NCBI GenBank assembly: GCA_036841525.1 | Contig: DAITVZ010000040.1 | Span: 1-44,881 of the forward strand | Direction: 5' to 3' | Length of the DNA: 44,881 bases | Source: JAAYEA01 sp012689325 | Lineage (GTDB): Bacteria; Chloroflexota; Anaerolineae; JAAYEA01 | Shown here: in pieces, positions 33,047 to 41,261 of the stretch | How positions within the stretch are numbered: the first letter of the stretch is position 1 | Layout: each line of letters starts with the position of its first letter | Made by a program: the position numbers and the translations under genes | Notes under the pieces: generated by a model | Databases searched by the model: none | What the model saw: the letters and a program-made list of their open reading frames with translations, nothing else | What the model was told of the DNA's origin: nothing

Positions 33047-34498
33047 ATGGCAGCGAAAGCGGATATCGGCCTGATCGGCATGGCCGTGATGGGCCAGAAC
33101 CTGGCGCTCAACATGAATGACCACGGCTACACCGTGGCGGTCTGGAACCGGACCACCTCCCGCGTGGACGAGTTCCTCGCGGGCCCGGCCAAGGGCACCA
33201 AGATCGTCCCCACCCACACCATGGAAGAGCTGGCCGCCGCCCTGAAAAAGCCCCGCCGCATCATGATGATGGTGCAGGCCGGCAAGGCGGTGGACGAGAC
33301 CATCGAGGCGCTGCTGCCCCATTTGGAGGCGGGCGATATCCTCATCGACGGCGGCAACTCGAACTATGACGACACCATCCGCCGCACCGCTTATGTCGAG
33401 TCCAAGGGCCTGCTCTACATCGGCACCGGCGTCTCCGGCGGCGAAGAGGGCGCGCGCACCGGCCCCGCCATCATGCCCGGCGGCTCCCCGGCGGCCTGGC
33501 CGCACGTCAAGAGCATCCTCCAGGACATCTCGGCCAAGGTCGAGGGCGTGCCCTGCTGCGATTGGATCGGCGAGAACGGCGCCGGCCACTATGTCAAGAT
33601 GGTCCACAACGGCATCGAGTACGGCGACATGCAGCTCATCTGCGAGTCCTACCAGCTCATGAAGGAAGCGCTGGGCATGTCCCACGACGAGATGCAAAAG
33701 ACCTTTGCCAAGTGGAACAAGGGCAAGCTGGATTCCTACCTGATCGAGATCACCGCCGACATTTTGGGGATGAAGGACGAGGACGGCAGCCCGTTGGTGG
33801 AAAAGATCCTGGACACCGCCGGCCAAAAGGGCACCGGCAAGTGGACCGCCATCTCGGCGCTGGACATGGGCATCCCCCTCACCCTGATCGCGGAGGCGGT
33901 TTTCGCCCGTTGCCTCTCCAGCCTGAAGGACGAGCGCGTGGCGGCCAGCAAGGTCCTGAGCGGCCCCTCGGGCACGATCACCCGCGGCAAGCGGGCCTTC
34001 CTCCAGGACATCCACGACGCCCTCTATGCCTCCAAGATCTGCTCCTACGCCCAGGGCTACATGCTGATGCGCGCGGCGGCCAAAGAGTACAAGTGGAACC
34101 TCAACTATGGCGGCGTGGCGACCATCTGGCGCGGCGGCTGCATCATCCGCTCCGTCTTTTTGGGCAAGATCAAGGAAGCCTACGACAAGAACCCCGCCCT
34201 CAGCAACCTGCTGGTGGACGACTATTTCAAGGGCGAGGTGGAGAACGCGCAGGCGGCCTGGCGGCGGGTCATCGCCAGGGCCGTAGAGCTGGGCATCCCC
34301 GTCCCGACCATGTCCAGCGCGCTGGCCTTCTTTGACGGCTATCGGCGCGAGAGCCTGCCGCAGAACCTGCTCCAGGCGCAGCGCGACTATTTCGGCGCCC
34401 ACACCTACGAGCGCGTGGACAAGCCCCGCGGCCAGTTCTTCCACACCAACTGGACCGGCACCGGCGGCGATGTGACCGCGCACACGTATACGGTCTAG
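33047..34498 (+). CDS. gnd: 6-phosphogluconate dehydrogenase, decarboxylating
   Basis: A 483-aa enzyme of the oxidative pentose phosphate pathway (6-phosphogluconate to ribulose 5-phosphate plus CO2). The N-terminal GMAVMGQNLALNM dinucleotide motif is followed by WNRTTSRVDEF, whose Arg/Thr after the Asn favours NADP+. The family signature IxDGGNSNYDDT and the catalytic Lys-His segment (GAGHYVKMVHNGIEYGDMQ) are intact, and the length is that of the long, dimeric class. AAGGAGAG lies upstream. It is followed by a terminator and then a PPi-type phosphofructokinase. Confidence 0.96.
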   Translation: MAAKADIGLIGMAVMGQNLALNMNDHGYTVAVWNRTTSRVDEFLAGPAKGTKIVPTHTMEELAAALKKPRRIMMMVQAGKAVDETIEALLPHLEAGDILIDGGNSNYDDTIRRTAYVESKGLLYIGTGVSGGEEGARTGPAIMPGGSPAAWPHVKSILQDISAKVEGVPCCDWIGENGAGHYVKMVHNGIEYGDMQLICESYQLMKEALGMSHDEMQKTFAKWNKGKLDSYLIEITADILGMKDEDGSPLVEKILDTAGQKGTGKWTAISALDMGIPLTLIAEAVFARCLSSLKDERVAASKVLSGPSGTITRGKRAFLQDIHDALYASKICSYAQGYMLMRAAAKEYKWNLNYGGVATIWRGGCIIRSVFLGKIKEAYDKNPALSNLLVDDYFKGEVENAQAAWRRVIARAVELGIPVPTMSSALAFFDGYRRESLPQNLLQAQRDYFGAHTYERVDKPRGQFFHTNWTGTGGDVTAHTYTV

Positions 34499-34508
34499 GA
34501 AGAAAACC

Positions 34509-34547
34509 AGACCCTAAAGGTTTCGGAAAACCTTTAGGGTCTCTTGT
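34509..34547 (+). terminator. Intrinsic terminator of gnd
   Basis: A perfect 15-bp stem (34509-34523 with 34528-34542, loop CGGA) is followed by CTTGTT. Its GGTTT/AAACC top matches the hairpin at 17580-17611 while the lower arms differ by paired changes. Confidence 0.78.
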
Positions 34548-34565
34548 TCACGACAGGAGGAACCT

Positions 34566-35852
34566 ATGGCAAGACCCAAGAACGTCGTCGTCGCGCAGTC
34601 GGGCGGCCCTTCGCCGGTGATCAACAGCTCGCTGCGTGGCGTGGTGGAGACCTGCCGCGAGATGCCGGACAAGTTCGGCAAGGTCTACGCGGGCTATCAT
34701 GGCATCGAGGGCGTGCTCCGGGAGGAGCTGCTGGACCTCTCCGGCCAGAACCCGGAAGAGATCGCCCTCTTGCGCAACACCCCGGCCGCCGGCTCCATCG
34801 GCACCTGCCGGTACAAGCTCAAGCCGAACCAGACCAGAGATTTCGACCGGGTCATGGACGTGCTGCGGGCCCACGATGTCGGCTATTTCTTCTACATTGG
34901 CGGGAACGACTCGATGGACACCGCCGCCAAGGTCGCCAAGCTGGGCCAGGAGCGCGGGCTCGAGCTGGTGGGCGTCGGCGTGCCCAAGACCATCGATAAC
35001 GATGTGGGCGATAGCGAGTTCAAGATCATCGACCACACCCCCGGCTATGGCAGCGTGGCCCGCTATTGGGCCTACATGGTCCAGAACGCCAACGAGGAGA
35101 ACGCCGGCTCCAGCCCCGCCGACCCGGTGCTGGTGCTGCAAGCGATGGGCCGCAAGATCGGCTTTATCCCCGCGGCGGCCCGGCTGGGCGACCCCAACCG
35201 CGAGATGCCGCTGTTGATCCTCACCCGCGAGTCGGGGCTGACGCTGGAAGCGGTGGCCGATCACGTGAACGGCCTGCTCAAGAGCCGCGGCCGCGCCATC
35301 GTGGTGATCAGCGAGGGCTTTGACGTGGGCGACATCGGCGAGCGCAAGGACTCGTTCGGGCACACCATGTTCTCGGCCAGCGAGAGCACGGTGGAGCAGA
35401 TCGTGGTCAATTACCTGAACAGCGTGGGCCTGGCCGCCAGGGGCTCGGCGCGGGGCAACGTGCCCGGCACCGATCAGCGCCACAACATGATCTATGCCTC
35501 CACGGTGGACCTGGACGAGGCGTACCTGGTGGGCCGGCAGGCGGTGAGCATCGCCGCGACGGAGGGGTCGGGCTATATGGCCACGATCCTGCGCGAGCCG
35601 GGGAGCTGCTACCGCGTACGTTATGACAAGGTCCCGCTGGAGCTGGTGGCCAACTCGGAGCGCACCTTCCCCAAGGCGTGGATCACGCCGGACAAGGTGG
35701 ACGTCACCGACGATTTCGTGCGCTATGCCATGCCGCTCATCGGCAACGACTGGCCCAGCATCCCGCTCATCGGCGGCCTGCAGCGCTATGCCCGGCTCGA
35801 GATGAAATTCGCCGAGCAAAAGCTGCCCAAGTACGAGCCGCAGGCCTACTAG
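34566..35852 (+). CDS. Phosphofructokinase, PPi-dependent type
   Basis: A 428-aa phosphofructokinase (fructose 6-phosphate to fructose 1,6-bisphosphate). PKTIDND (140-146) carries the Lys typical of PPi-using enzymes, where ATP enzymes have PGTIDND. GGNDS (112-116) has Asp115 at the position that blocks ATP, with Asn114 in place of the usual metal-binding Asp. SEGFD and MGRKIGF substrate segments are present. PPi enzymes are reversible and save ATP, which suits an anaerobe. AGGAGG at 34555-34560 sets the start. The LarA-like gene follows after 19 bp. Confidence 0.9.
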   Translation: MARPKNVVVAQSGGPSPVINSSLRGVVETCREMPDKFGKVYAGYHGIEGVLREELLDLSGQNPEEIALLRNTPAAGSIGTCRYKLKPNQTRDFDRVMDVLRAHDVGYFFYIGGNDSMDTAAKVAKLGQERGLELVGVGVPKTIDNDVGDSEFKIIDHTPGYGSVARYWAYMVQNANEENAGSSPADPVLVLQAMGRKIGFIPAAARLGDPNREMPLLILTRESGLTLEAVADHVNGLLKSRGRAIVVISEGFDVGDIGERKDSFGHTMFSASESTVEQIVVNYLNSVGLAARGSARGNVPGTDQRHNMIYASTVDLDEAYLVGRQAVSIAATEGSGYMATILREPGSCYRVRYDKVPLELVANSERTFPKAWITPDKVDVTDDFVRYAMPLIGNDWPSIPLIGGLQRYARLEMKFAEQKLPKYEPQAY

Positions 35853-35871
35853 GGGCATAAAGGAGATTCAC

Positions 35872-37134
35872 ATGGTCATCGGATACGGCAGCAACAAGAT
35901 CGCGCTTTCGGAGAGCAAGGCGAGAAGCATCATGGCCAAGGCGCTGGCCACCCTTCCGGTGGACGGCAAAAAGGTCTTGATCCTGATCCCGGACCGCACC
36001 CGCACCGCGCCCATGCCGCTGTTCTTCAAGCTCTTTTACGAGCTGCTGGGCGACCGCGTCGCCAAGCTCGACTATCTGGTGGCGCTGGGCACCCACTCGC
36101 CGCTGGACGAGGCCGGGATGACCGCGCTGGTGGGCGTCGGCGAGGCCGAGCGCAAGGCCAAGTACCCCAAGGTCACGCTGCACAACCACCGCTGGGACCT
36201 GCCCGACACCTTTAAGCGGATCGGCGTCATCTCCAAGGCCCAGACGAACAAGGTCACCGGCGGGCTCCTTTCGGCGGACGTGCCGGTGGAGCTGAACAAG
36301 TTGATCTTTGAGTACGACCAGCTCATCATCTGCGGCCCCACCTTTCCGCACGAGGTGGTGGGCTTTTCCGGGGGCTACAAGTACCTCTTCCCCGGCATCG
36401 CCGGCCCGGATATCATCAACTTTTTCCACTGGCTGGGCGCGCTGCTCACCAGCACCAAGATCATCGGCCACAAGGTCACGCCGGTGCGCGATGTGCTCAA
36501 CATCGCCGCCGAGTTCATCACGGTGCCCACCTACTGCTTCAGCTTTGCCATGAAGGGCAACAAGATGATGGGGCTCTTTGCCGGGCACCCCAAGGAGACC
36601 TATGACAAGGCGGCGGACCTCTCCGCCGAGCTGAACGTGATCTATGTGGACAAGCCGTTCAAGAAGGTGCTGTCCATGGCCGCCGAGATGTACGACGACA
36701 TCTGGACCGCCGCCAAGGCGATGTACAAGCTGGAGCCGGCGGTGGAGGATGGCGGCGAGCTGATCATCTATGCGCCGCACGTCACCGAGATCTCGTACAC
36801 CCACGGCAAGGTGCTGGATCAGGTCGGCTACCACTGCATCGACTTTTTCCTGAAGCAGTGGGACAAATACTGTGGCTTCCCCGGCGGCGTGCTGGCCCAT
36901 TCCACCCACGTCAAGGGGAGCGGGACCTACGAGAATGGCATGGAAAAGCCGCGCATCCACGTCTCGCTGGCCACCAACATCCCGGAAGAGCGCGTCCGCA
37001 AGATCAACCTGGGCTACGTGGACCCCAAGACCATCAACGTGGCCGAGTGGGAAGGGCGCGAGGACGAGGGGATCGTGGTGATCCACCACGCCGGCGAGAT
37101 GCTCTATCGCCTCAGCTCGGAAAAGGGGAAATAG
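35872..37134 (+). CDS. LarA-like nickel-pincer racemase/epimerase (DUF2088)
   Basis: A 420-aa protein of the lactate racemase LarA superfamily. PDRTR (40-44) and GTHS (His75) match the N-terminal motifs. His160, Lys170 (in SGGYKYLFPG) and His186 have the same spacing as LarA His174, Lys184 and His200, the residues that hold the nickel-pincer nucleotide. Many relatives act on hydroxy acids other than lactate, so the substrate is open. AAAGGAG precedes the start. It is probably co-transcribed with pfk. The cofactor genes larB, larC and larE are not in the window. Confidence 0.83.
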   Translation: MVIGYGSNKIALSESKARSIMAKALATLPVDGKKVLILIPDRTRTAPMPLFFKLFYELLGDRVAKLDYLVALGTHSPLDEAGMTALVGVGEAERKAKYPKVTLHNHRWDLPDTFKRIGVISKAQTNKVTGGLLSADVPVELNKLIFEYDQLIICGPTFPHEVVGFSGGYKYLFPGIAGPDIINFFHWLGALLTSTKIIGHKVTPVRDVLNIAAEFITVPTYCFSFAMKGNKMMGLFAGHPKETYDKAADLSAELNVIYVDKPFKKVLSMAAEMYDDIWTAAKAMYKLEPAVEDGGELIIYAPHVTEISYTHGKVLDQVGYHCIDFFLKQWDKYCGFPGGVLAHSTHVKGSGTYENGMEKPRIHVSLATNIPEERVRKINLGYVDPKTINVAEWEGREDEGIVVIHHAGEMLYRLSSEKGK

Positions 37135-37173
37135 GGGCCGCGGCGCGAACCGCTGGCGAACCCAAGACAGTGA

Positions 37174-37206
37174 AGCGGGGCGGCCCGGTGGCCGCCCCGC
37201 TTTTTT
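37174..37206 (+). terminator. Terminator between the LarA-like and CBM9 genes
   Basis: A 12-bp GC-rich stem (37174-37185 with 37190-37201) is followed by TTTTTT. It lies between convergent genes, and may also stop the minus-strand transcript. Confidence 0.92.
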
Positions 37207-37210
37207 CGTC

Positions 37211-38791
37211 TCAGCGGCCCAGCCAGGGCAGGTACTGGCGGAACCAAACCGGAGTGGCCGTGGGCGTGGCCGTCGGGGTGGTGGTGGCCGTCGCGGTGTG
37301 GGTGTCCGTCGCCGTCCACGTCGGCGAAGGTGTCGCCGTCCCCGTGGCGGTGGCCGTCCAAGTCGGTGTGGCCGACGGCGTCGCCGTGGCCGTCCCAGTC
37401 GCTGAAGGTGTCGCCGTGCCCGTGGCGGTGGCCGTCCAAGTCGCAGAAGGCGTCCAAGTCGGCGAAGCCGACGACGTCGGCGTAGGCGACGACGTCGGCG
37501 TAGGCGACGACGTCGGCGTCGCGGGCAGGGCGTAGCTGATCTCCAGCACCGGGCGGAGGTCCGTTTCCGCGGCGTCGCTGCTATAGAAGCGATAGCTGGC
37601 CGGGCCCGCGCCGACCAGCAGCAAGCCGGGGTTGGCCGCGGGGTCGGCCGCCCACCCCGCCAGCATGTCGGTCACGTCGAAGCGGGCCCAGCCGGTGGCG
37701 ATGCGCAGGGTGGCGGTATAGGCGGGCTCGGCGGCGCGGTCGGGGTCGGCGCCGAGCCCATTGGCGCCGGGGTGCGCCCACGGCTCGCCCGCCAGGGCCA
37801 GGTTCCAGGTGGCCTCGCGCTCCCTCCAGGGGCGGCGGACCTCGTAGGCGCGGGCCGCGGTGGCGCCGCCATCGGAGAACTCGACATAGAGCGAGAGGGT
37901 GGCGTGGTAGCCCTGCCAGTTGGGCGGCAGCGCGGAGAGGTCGAAGGCCAGCAGCGGCCGCTTGACCCCCGACTTGTGCAGCTCCAGCCGCCCCTCGGCG
38001 CCGTGGGCCGTATTGGCGGCCCAGGCATCCAGAAAGGCATCCGCGGCGCCGGCATAGCCCTCCAGGCCGTCTTGCAGCACCAGCAGGCGCGGCGCGGTCC
38101 CGCTAAAGACGAGATCGCCGAAATCGGCGGCGCCGTCCAGCGCGCTGGGCCCTTCCCAGACCAGCCGGGCGTCATAGGCCCCGCCGTCGTCGTCGTCCAC
38201 CAGCCCCACGGTCAAGCCCATCCGGGTCCCGGCGGCCACGGCCCCGGCGGTTAGGTCGGAGAGGGGCACGGCCAGCTCGATGGTGTAGCCATCGGTGGCC
38301 AGCCGCCGCGCCGCCAGCGCGCGCTGGATGACGATGCCCTTATCGAACACGCGGCCATCGGCGCCGACGATATACTCGTGATCGTCGGCGCCCCAGGGGT
38401 CGCGGTCGCGCGCGCCGTCCAGGCCGATCTCGACCCGGTCGTCGTCCCAGTCGTTGGGGCCGTCGGCGGGGTGGACCGCGTCGTCCCACACGCGAATGGC
38501 GAAATAGAGGTAGCGGGCGTCCCAGGCGCTGCGGACCTCGGCGGAGAGGTCGCTGGCGGCCAGGGGCGTGGCGGGGCGCATGTCGGAGGCGGCCCAGTCC
38601 ACGGTGAGGGCGTTTCCGGCGGGCCAATCGGAGAGGTCGCCATCGACCATCAGCGGGGCGGCCAGGGCCAGGGAGGCTGCCTCGCGCGGGGCAACGGGCG
38701 GGGCGGCCCACGCGGCGGGGCCGGCGAGGACGGCGGCCATCAGGAGCGCGGCCAAGAGGCTCAGCCAGCGAAGCGAAGGGGTGTGCGACAT
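37211..38791 (-). CDS. Secreted CBM9-like / DNRLRE protein with Thr/Pro-rich tail
   Basis: A 526-aa exported protein. A signal peptide (hydrophobic LLAALLMAAVLAG, cleavage near AWA-AP) is followed by a CBM9/DOMON-like domain (~40-225; VDGDLSDWP opening, WDDDRVEIGLDG). A DNRLRE-like beta-rich domain follows (~225-435; the segment GRLELHKSG and RFDVTDMLAGW). A Thr/Pro/Ser/Ala-rich tail (~440-515) ends in WFRQYLPWLGR. CBM9 domains bind sugar ends, so surface carbohydrate binding is plausible. ATG 38791 has GGAGGG upstream; a longer in-frame reading to 38989 only translates repeats. The tail is built of Thr-Pro-Thr/Ala-Thr units. Confidence 0.82.
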   Translation of the reverse strand: MSHTPSLRWLSLLAALLMAAVLAGPAAWAAPPVAPREAASLALAAPLMVDGDLSDWPAGNALTVDWAASDMRPATPLAASDLSAEVRSAWDARYLYFAIRVWDDAVHPADGPNDWDDDRVEIGLDGARDRDPWGADDHEYIVGADGRVFDKGIVIQRALAARRLATDGYTIELAVPLSDLTAGAVAAGTRMGLTVGLVDDDDGGAYDARLVWEGPSALDGAADFGDLVFSGTAPRLLVLQDGLEGYAGAADAFLDAWAANTAHGAEGRLELHKSGVKRPLLAFDLSALPPNWQGYHATLSLYVEFSDGGATAARAYEVRRPWREREATWNLALAGEPWAHPGANGLGADPDRAAEPAYTATLRIATGWARFDVTDMLAGWAADPAANPGLLLVGAGPASYRFYSSDAAETDLRPVLEISYALPATPTSSPTPTSSPTPTSSASPTWTPSATWTATATGTATPSATGTATATPSATPTWTATATGTATPSPTWTATDTHTATATTTPTATPTATPVWFRQYLPWLGR

Positions 38792-38917
38792 CTCGTCCCT
38801 CCTGCACGGGCGGTCTCGTGCGGCGAACACGCGCGGGGCAAGGGCTGTACGGCAAGACGGAACCACGAAACACACGAAGTACACGAAAAAGGCCGCGGGC
38901 GGACCCTCTCCCCCTGC

Positions 38918-38997
38918 CCCCTCCCCCAAGGCGTTGGGGGAGGGGGTGGAATGCGGCATTCCATGCCGCGGCATTCCATGCCGCGACATGGAATGTC
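38918..38997. repeat. C/G-tract hairpin followed by three CAT-TCC/GGA-ATG palindromes
   Basis: A hairpin at 38918-38946 is followed by GCGGCAT-TCC-ATGCCGC twice (from about 38953 and 38968) and CGACAT-GGA-ATGTCG at about 38983-38997. It shares both components with 32886-32932. Confidence 0.75.
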
Positions 38998-39013
38998 GGC
39001 GCCACTACATCCT

Positions 39014-39083
39014 GCGATACGCGATCCGCGATTCGCGATTCCCGCGACGGGGCGGCGCAAGCCAGAGGCTTACGCCACGCGAT
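39014..39083. repeat. GCGATNN heptads and a 37-bp repeat shared with 8049-8085
   Basis: Four or so GCGAT-plus-two units (39014-39041) lead into a 37-bp block (39047-39083) identical to the one at 8049-8085. It ends just before the stop codon of the Gfo/Idh gene. Confidence 0.85.
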
Positions 39084-39089
39084 ACGCGA

Positions 39090-40244
39090 TCAGCTCCCCC
39101 GCGTCCAGGCCGGGGCCGGGGGGATGTCCACCGGCTGGCCGCCGTGGCGCATGGATTCGGCGGCGGCGCAGCCCGTGGCGACGCTCATGCGGCCGGCCAG
39201 CGGGGTCGCCAGCGGCTCCTTGCCCTCCAAGACCATGTCCAGGAAATCGGCGCAGATGACGGGGTCGGCGCCGCCGTGGCCGCCGACGGCCTTTTTGACC
39301 TCATAGGTGCGGTCGGCCAGCTCTTTCCAATGGTTGGTCCAGCGGGTCTTGACCCAGACCTTGCCCTCGGGCTCCGAGTTTTCCACCCGCCCCTCGGTGC
39401 CGATAAAGGTATAGTTGCGGTGATAGTCGGGGGTAAAGTGGCACTGGAGGTAGGAGGCCTTGATGCCGCCCTCCAGCTCCATGATCACCATGTTGTTGTC
39501 CTCGACGTCCACCTCTTGGCGGAAGCAGCACTGGGTGCGCGTGGCAAAGAGCGCCTCGGGGCAGGTGTTCTTGTCGGGGCAGGTGGGGCAGGTGAGGTCG
39601 TTGGGCCGGTCGCCGCCGAAAAAGTCCAGGCTGCCAAAGGCGGCGACGCGCTTGGTGTATTGGCCGGTGATCCAGTGGATCACGTCGATGTCGTGGGAGC
39701 CCTTTTGCAGCAGGAGCGAGGTGGCGTTGGCGCGGGTGGCGTGCCAATCGTGATAGTAAAAGTCGCCGCCCATGCCCACAAAGTGGCGCACCCAGACGGC
39801 CTTGAGCTCGCCGATAACGCCGCTATCCACGATCTCTTTCATGGTGCGGAACATGTTCATGTAGCGCATGTTAAAGCCGACCATGAGATGCTTGCCGGAG
39901 CGGCGCCAGGCCTCCAGGATGCGGTCGCAGCCGGCGGTGGTGATGGCGAGGGGCTTTTCGCAAAAGACGTGCTTGCCGGCCTCCAGCGCGGCCACGGCGT
40001 AGGTCTCGTGGGTAAAGTCCGGCGAGGTGACGGCGACGGCGTCGATGTCCTGCTCCAGCAGCCGCCGATAGTCGGTGGTGACGAAAGCGTTAGGGTTGAG
40101 GCGCTGCCGAAAGTCGGCCAGGTGCGCCTCGTTGATATCGGCGCCGGCGACCACCACCGCGCGCCCCTGGGGGTCCTCTTGCCAGTGCCGGGCGATGCCG
40201 CCCCGGCCGCTCACGCCAATGACGCCGATCCGAATGGGTTTCAT
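39090..40244 (-). CDS. Gfo/Idh/MocA-family oxidoreductase with a Cys cluster
   Basis: A 384-aa NAD(P)-dependent sugar or inositol dehydrogenase. The Rossmann motif IGVIGVSGRGG opens the protein, the catalytic EKPLA lies at 96-100, and HDIDVIHW is at ~184-191. A Cys-rich stretch holds Cys219, 222, 228, 239 and 240 (CPTCPDKNTCPEALF then TQCC), which could bind zinc. ATG 40244 has AAGGGAG upstream; a longer in-frame start at 40274 does not. The substrate is unknown. It stands apart from its neighbours, flanked by repeats on both sides. Confidence 0.84.
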   Translation of the reverse strand: MKPIRIGVIGVSGRGGIARHWQEDPQGRAVVVAGADINEAHLADFRQRLNPNAFVTTDYRRLLEQDIDAVAVTSPDFTHETYAVAALEAGKHVFCEKPLAITTAGCDRILEAWRRSGKHLMVGFNMRYMNMFRTMKEIVDSGVIGELKAVWVRHFVGMGGDFYYHDWHATRANATSLLLQKGSHDIDVIHWITGQYTKRVAAFGSLDFFGGDRPNDLTCPTCPDKNTCPEALFATRTQCCFRQEVDVEDNNMVIMELEGGIKASYLQCHFTPDYHRNYTFIGTEGRVENSEPEGKVWVKTRWTNHWKELADRTYEVKKAVGGHGGADPVICADFLDMVLEGKEPLATPLAGRMSVATGCAAAESMRHGGQPVDIPPAPAWTRGS

Positions 40245-40268
40245 GCGCTCGTCTCCCTTGAGGAAATA

Positions 40269-40352
40269 GTACACGGATTTGCACGGATCGCACGGATCAG
40301 GATCAAACCTATCAGGAGAATCTGTGTCGATCCGTCCGATCCGTGTCCCGAT
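40269..40352. repeat. CCGTG-rich dispersed repeat upstream of the Gfo/Idh gene
   Basis: The minus strand of 40269-40301 matches 23035-23066 with three differences, and a further inverted match (GATCCGTCCGATCCGTG) lies at about 40335-40352. Both copies sit at the same place relative to the gene downstream. Confidence 0.7.
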
Positions 40353-40414
40353 GTCTTGGACTCTCGCTCGCAGCGCCGGAGCTTGCCCGAGATGGCGCAG
40401 GGTAGCACAAAAGC

Positions 40415-40490
40415 GCCCCAGGTGTCAAACCTGGGGCGGGAAATGACAAGGGGTAACGTCGGCCGCGAAACCGGCCAAGTTACCCCTTGT
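40415..40490. repeat. Two strong hairpins downstream of the NarL-type operon
   Basis: A 9-bp stem (40415-40423 with 40429-40437) is followed by a 12-bp perfect stem (40446-40457 with 40479-40490) with an inner GGCCG/CGGCC helix. They may stop the minus-strand operon that ends at 40587, though no proper T-run follows. The rest of 40353-40586 holds nothing that I can identify. Confidence 0.7.
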
Positions 40491-40586
40491 GAACCCCTCT
40501 GGCACAGTTATAGCACGTCCAGGACGAAAAGTCCATGGACAGCCGCCCCATTTGGCGCCGTGCCCTTCCCAAAAAGACGGGCGAGG

Positions 40587-41246
40587 CTAAAAGCTCACGT
40601 CCACGATGCCAAGGTCCACGGCAAAGCGGACCAGCCCCGCGTCGTCGTTGATGTTCAGGTTGTGCATCAGGTCCTCGCGGTGGCGCGAGACGGTCTTGGG
40701 GCTGATGCCGAGCATCTTGGCGATCTCGCGGCGGGTGCGCCCCTCGGCGATGAGCTGGAGCAGCTCGCGCTGGCGAGGGGTCAGGCTCTCGTAGGCCATC
40801 TCTTTTTCCCGCACCACCACGTTGGTGACGTACCCCTCCACCACCATGGTCGAGATGGACGGGCTGAGGTAGGTCTCGCCGCGCGCCGTGGTCTGGATCG
40901 CCTGCTTGAGCTCTTCATAGGCCGCGCTTTTGAGCACATAGCCGTTGGCGCCCACCCGCAGCGCCGAGCTGACATAGCTGGCCTCGTTGTGGATGGAGAG
41001 CACGACGATCTTGATCTGCGGCTTTTGGGCGCGAATCTGCCGAGCCGCCTCCAGCCCGTTCAAGACGGGCATGCTGATGTCCATCACCACCACATCCGGC
41101 TCCAGCTCCAGGGCCAGCCGCAGAGCCTCCCGGCCGTCCTGGGCCTGCCCGACCAGGTCGAGATCCGAGTCGGATTGTAGCAGGCTGACCAGCCCTTCCC
41201 TGACGATGGTATGATCGTCGGCGATCAGGACACGGATTGCTGCCAT
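40587..41246 (-). CDS. NarL/LuxR-family response regulator
   Basis: A 219-aa regulator with a receiver domain (Asp10-Asp11 pocket, phosphoacceptor Asp56 in VVMDISMP, conserved Lys in VLKSA) and a LuxR-type helix-turn-helix (ESLTPRQRELLQLIAEGRTRREIAKML, read from ~153). It should bind DNA after phosphorylation by the kinase encoded upstream. Its start is 15 bp after the kinase stop, so they form one operon. Target genes are not evident. Confidence 0.93.
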   Translation of the reverse strand: MAAIRVLIADDHTIVREGLVSLLQSDSDLDLVGQAQDGREALRLALELEPDVVVMDISMPVLNGLEAARQIRAQKPQIKIVVLSIHNEASYVSSALRVGANGYVLKSAAYEELKQAIQTTARGETYLSPSISTMVVEGYVTNVVVREKEMAYESLTPRQRELLQLIAEGRTRREIAKMLGISPKTVSRHREDLMHNLNINDDAGLVRFAVDLGIVDVSF

Positions 41247-41261
41247 TTTTGCACTCCTCTT

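Noticed and set aside
38792..38989. N-terminal extension of the CBM9 protein
   Set aside because: It only translates palindromic repeats and the C/G-tract hairpin; the signal peptide begins at 38791 after a good ribosome site.
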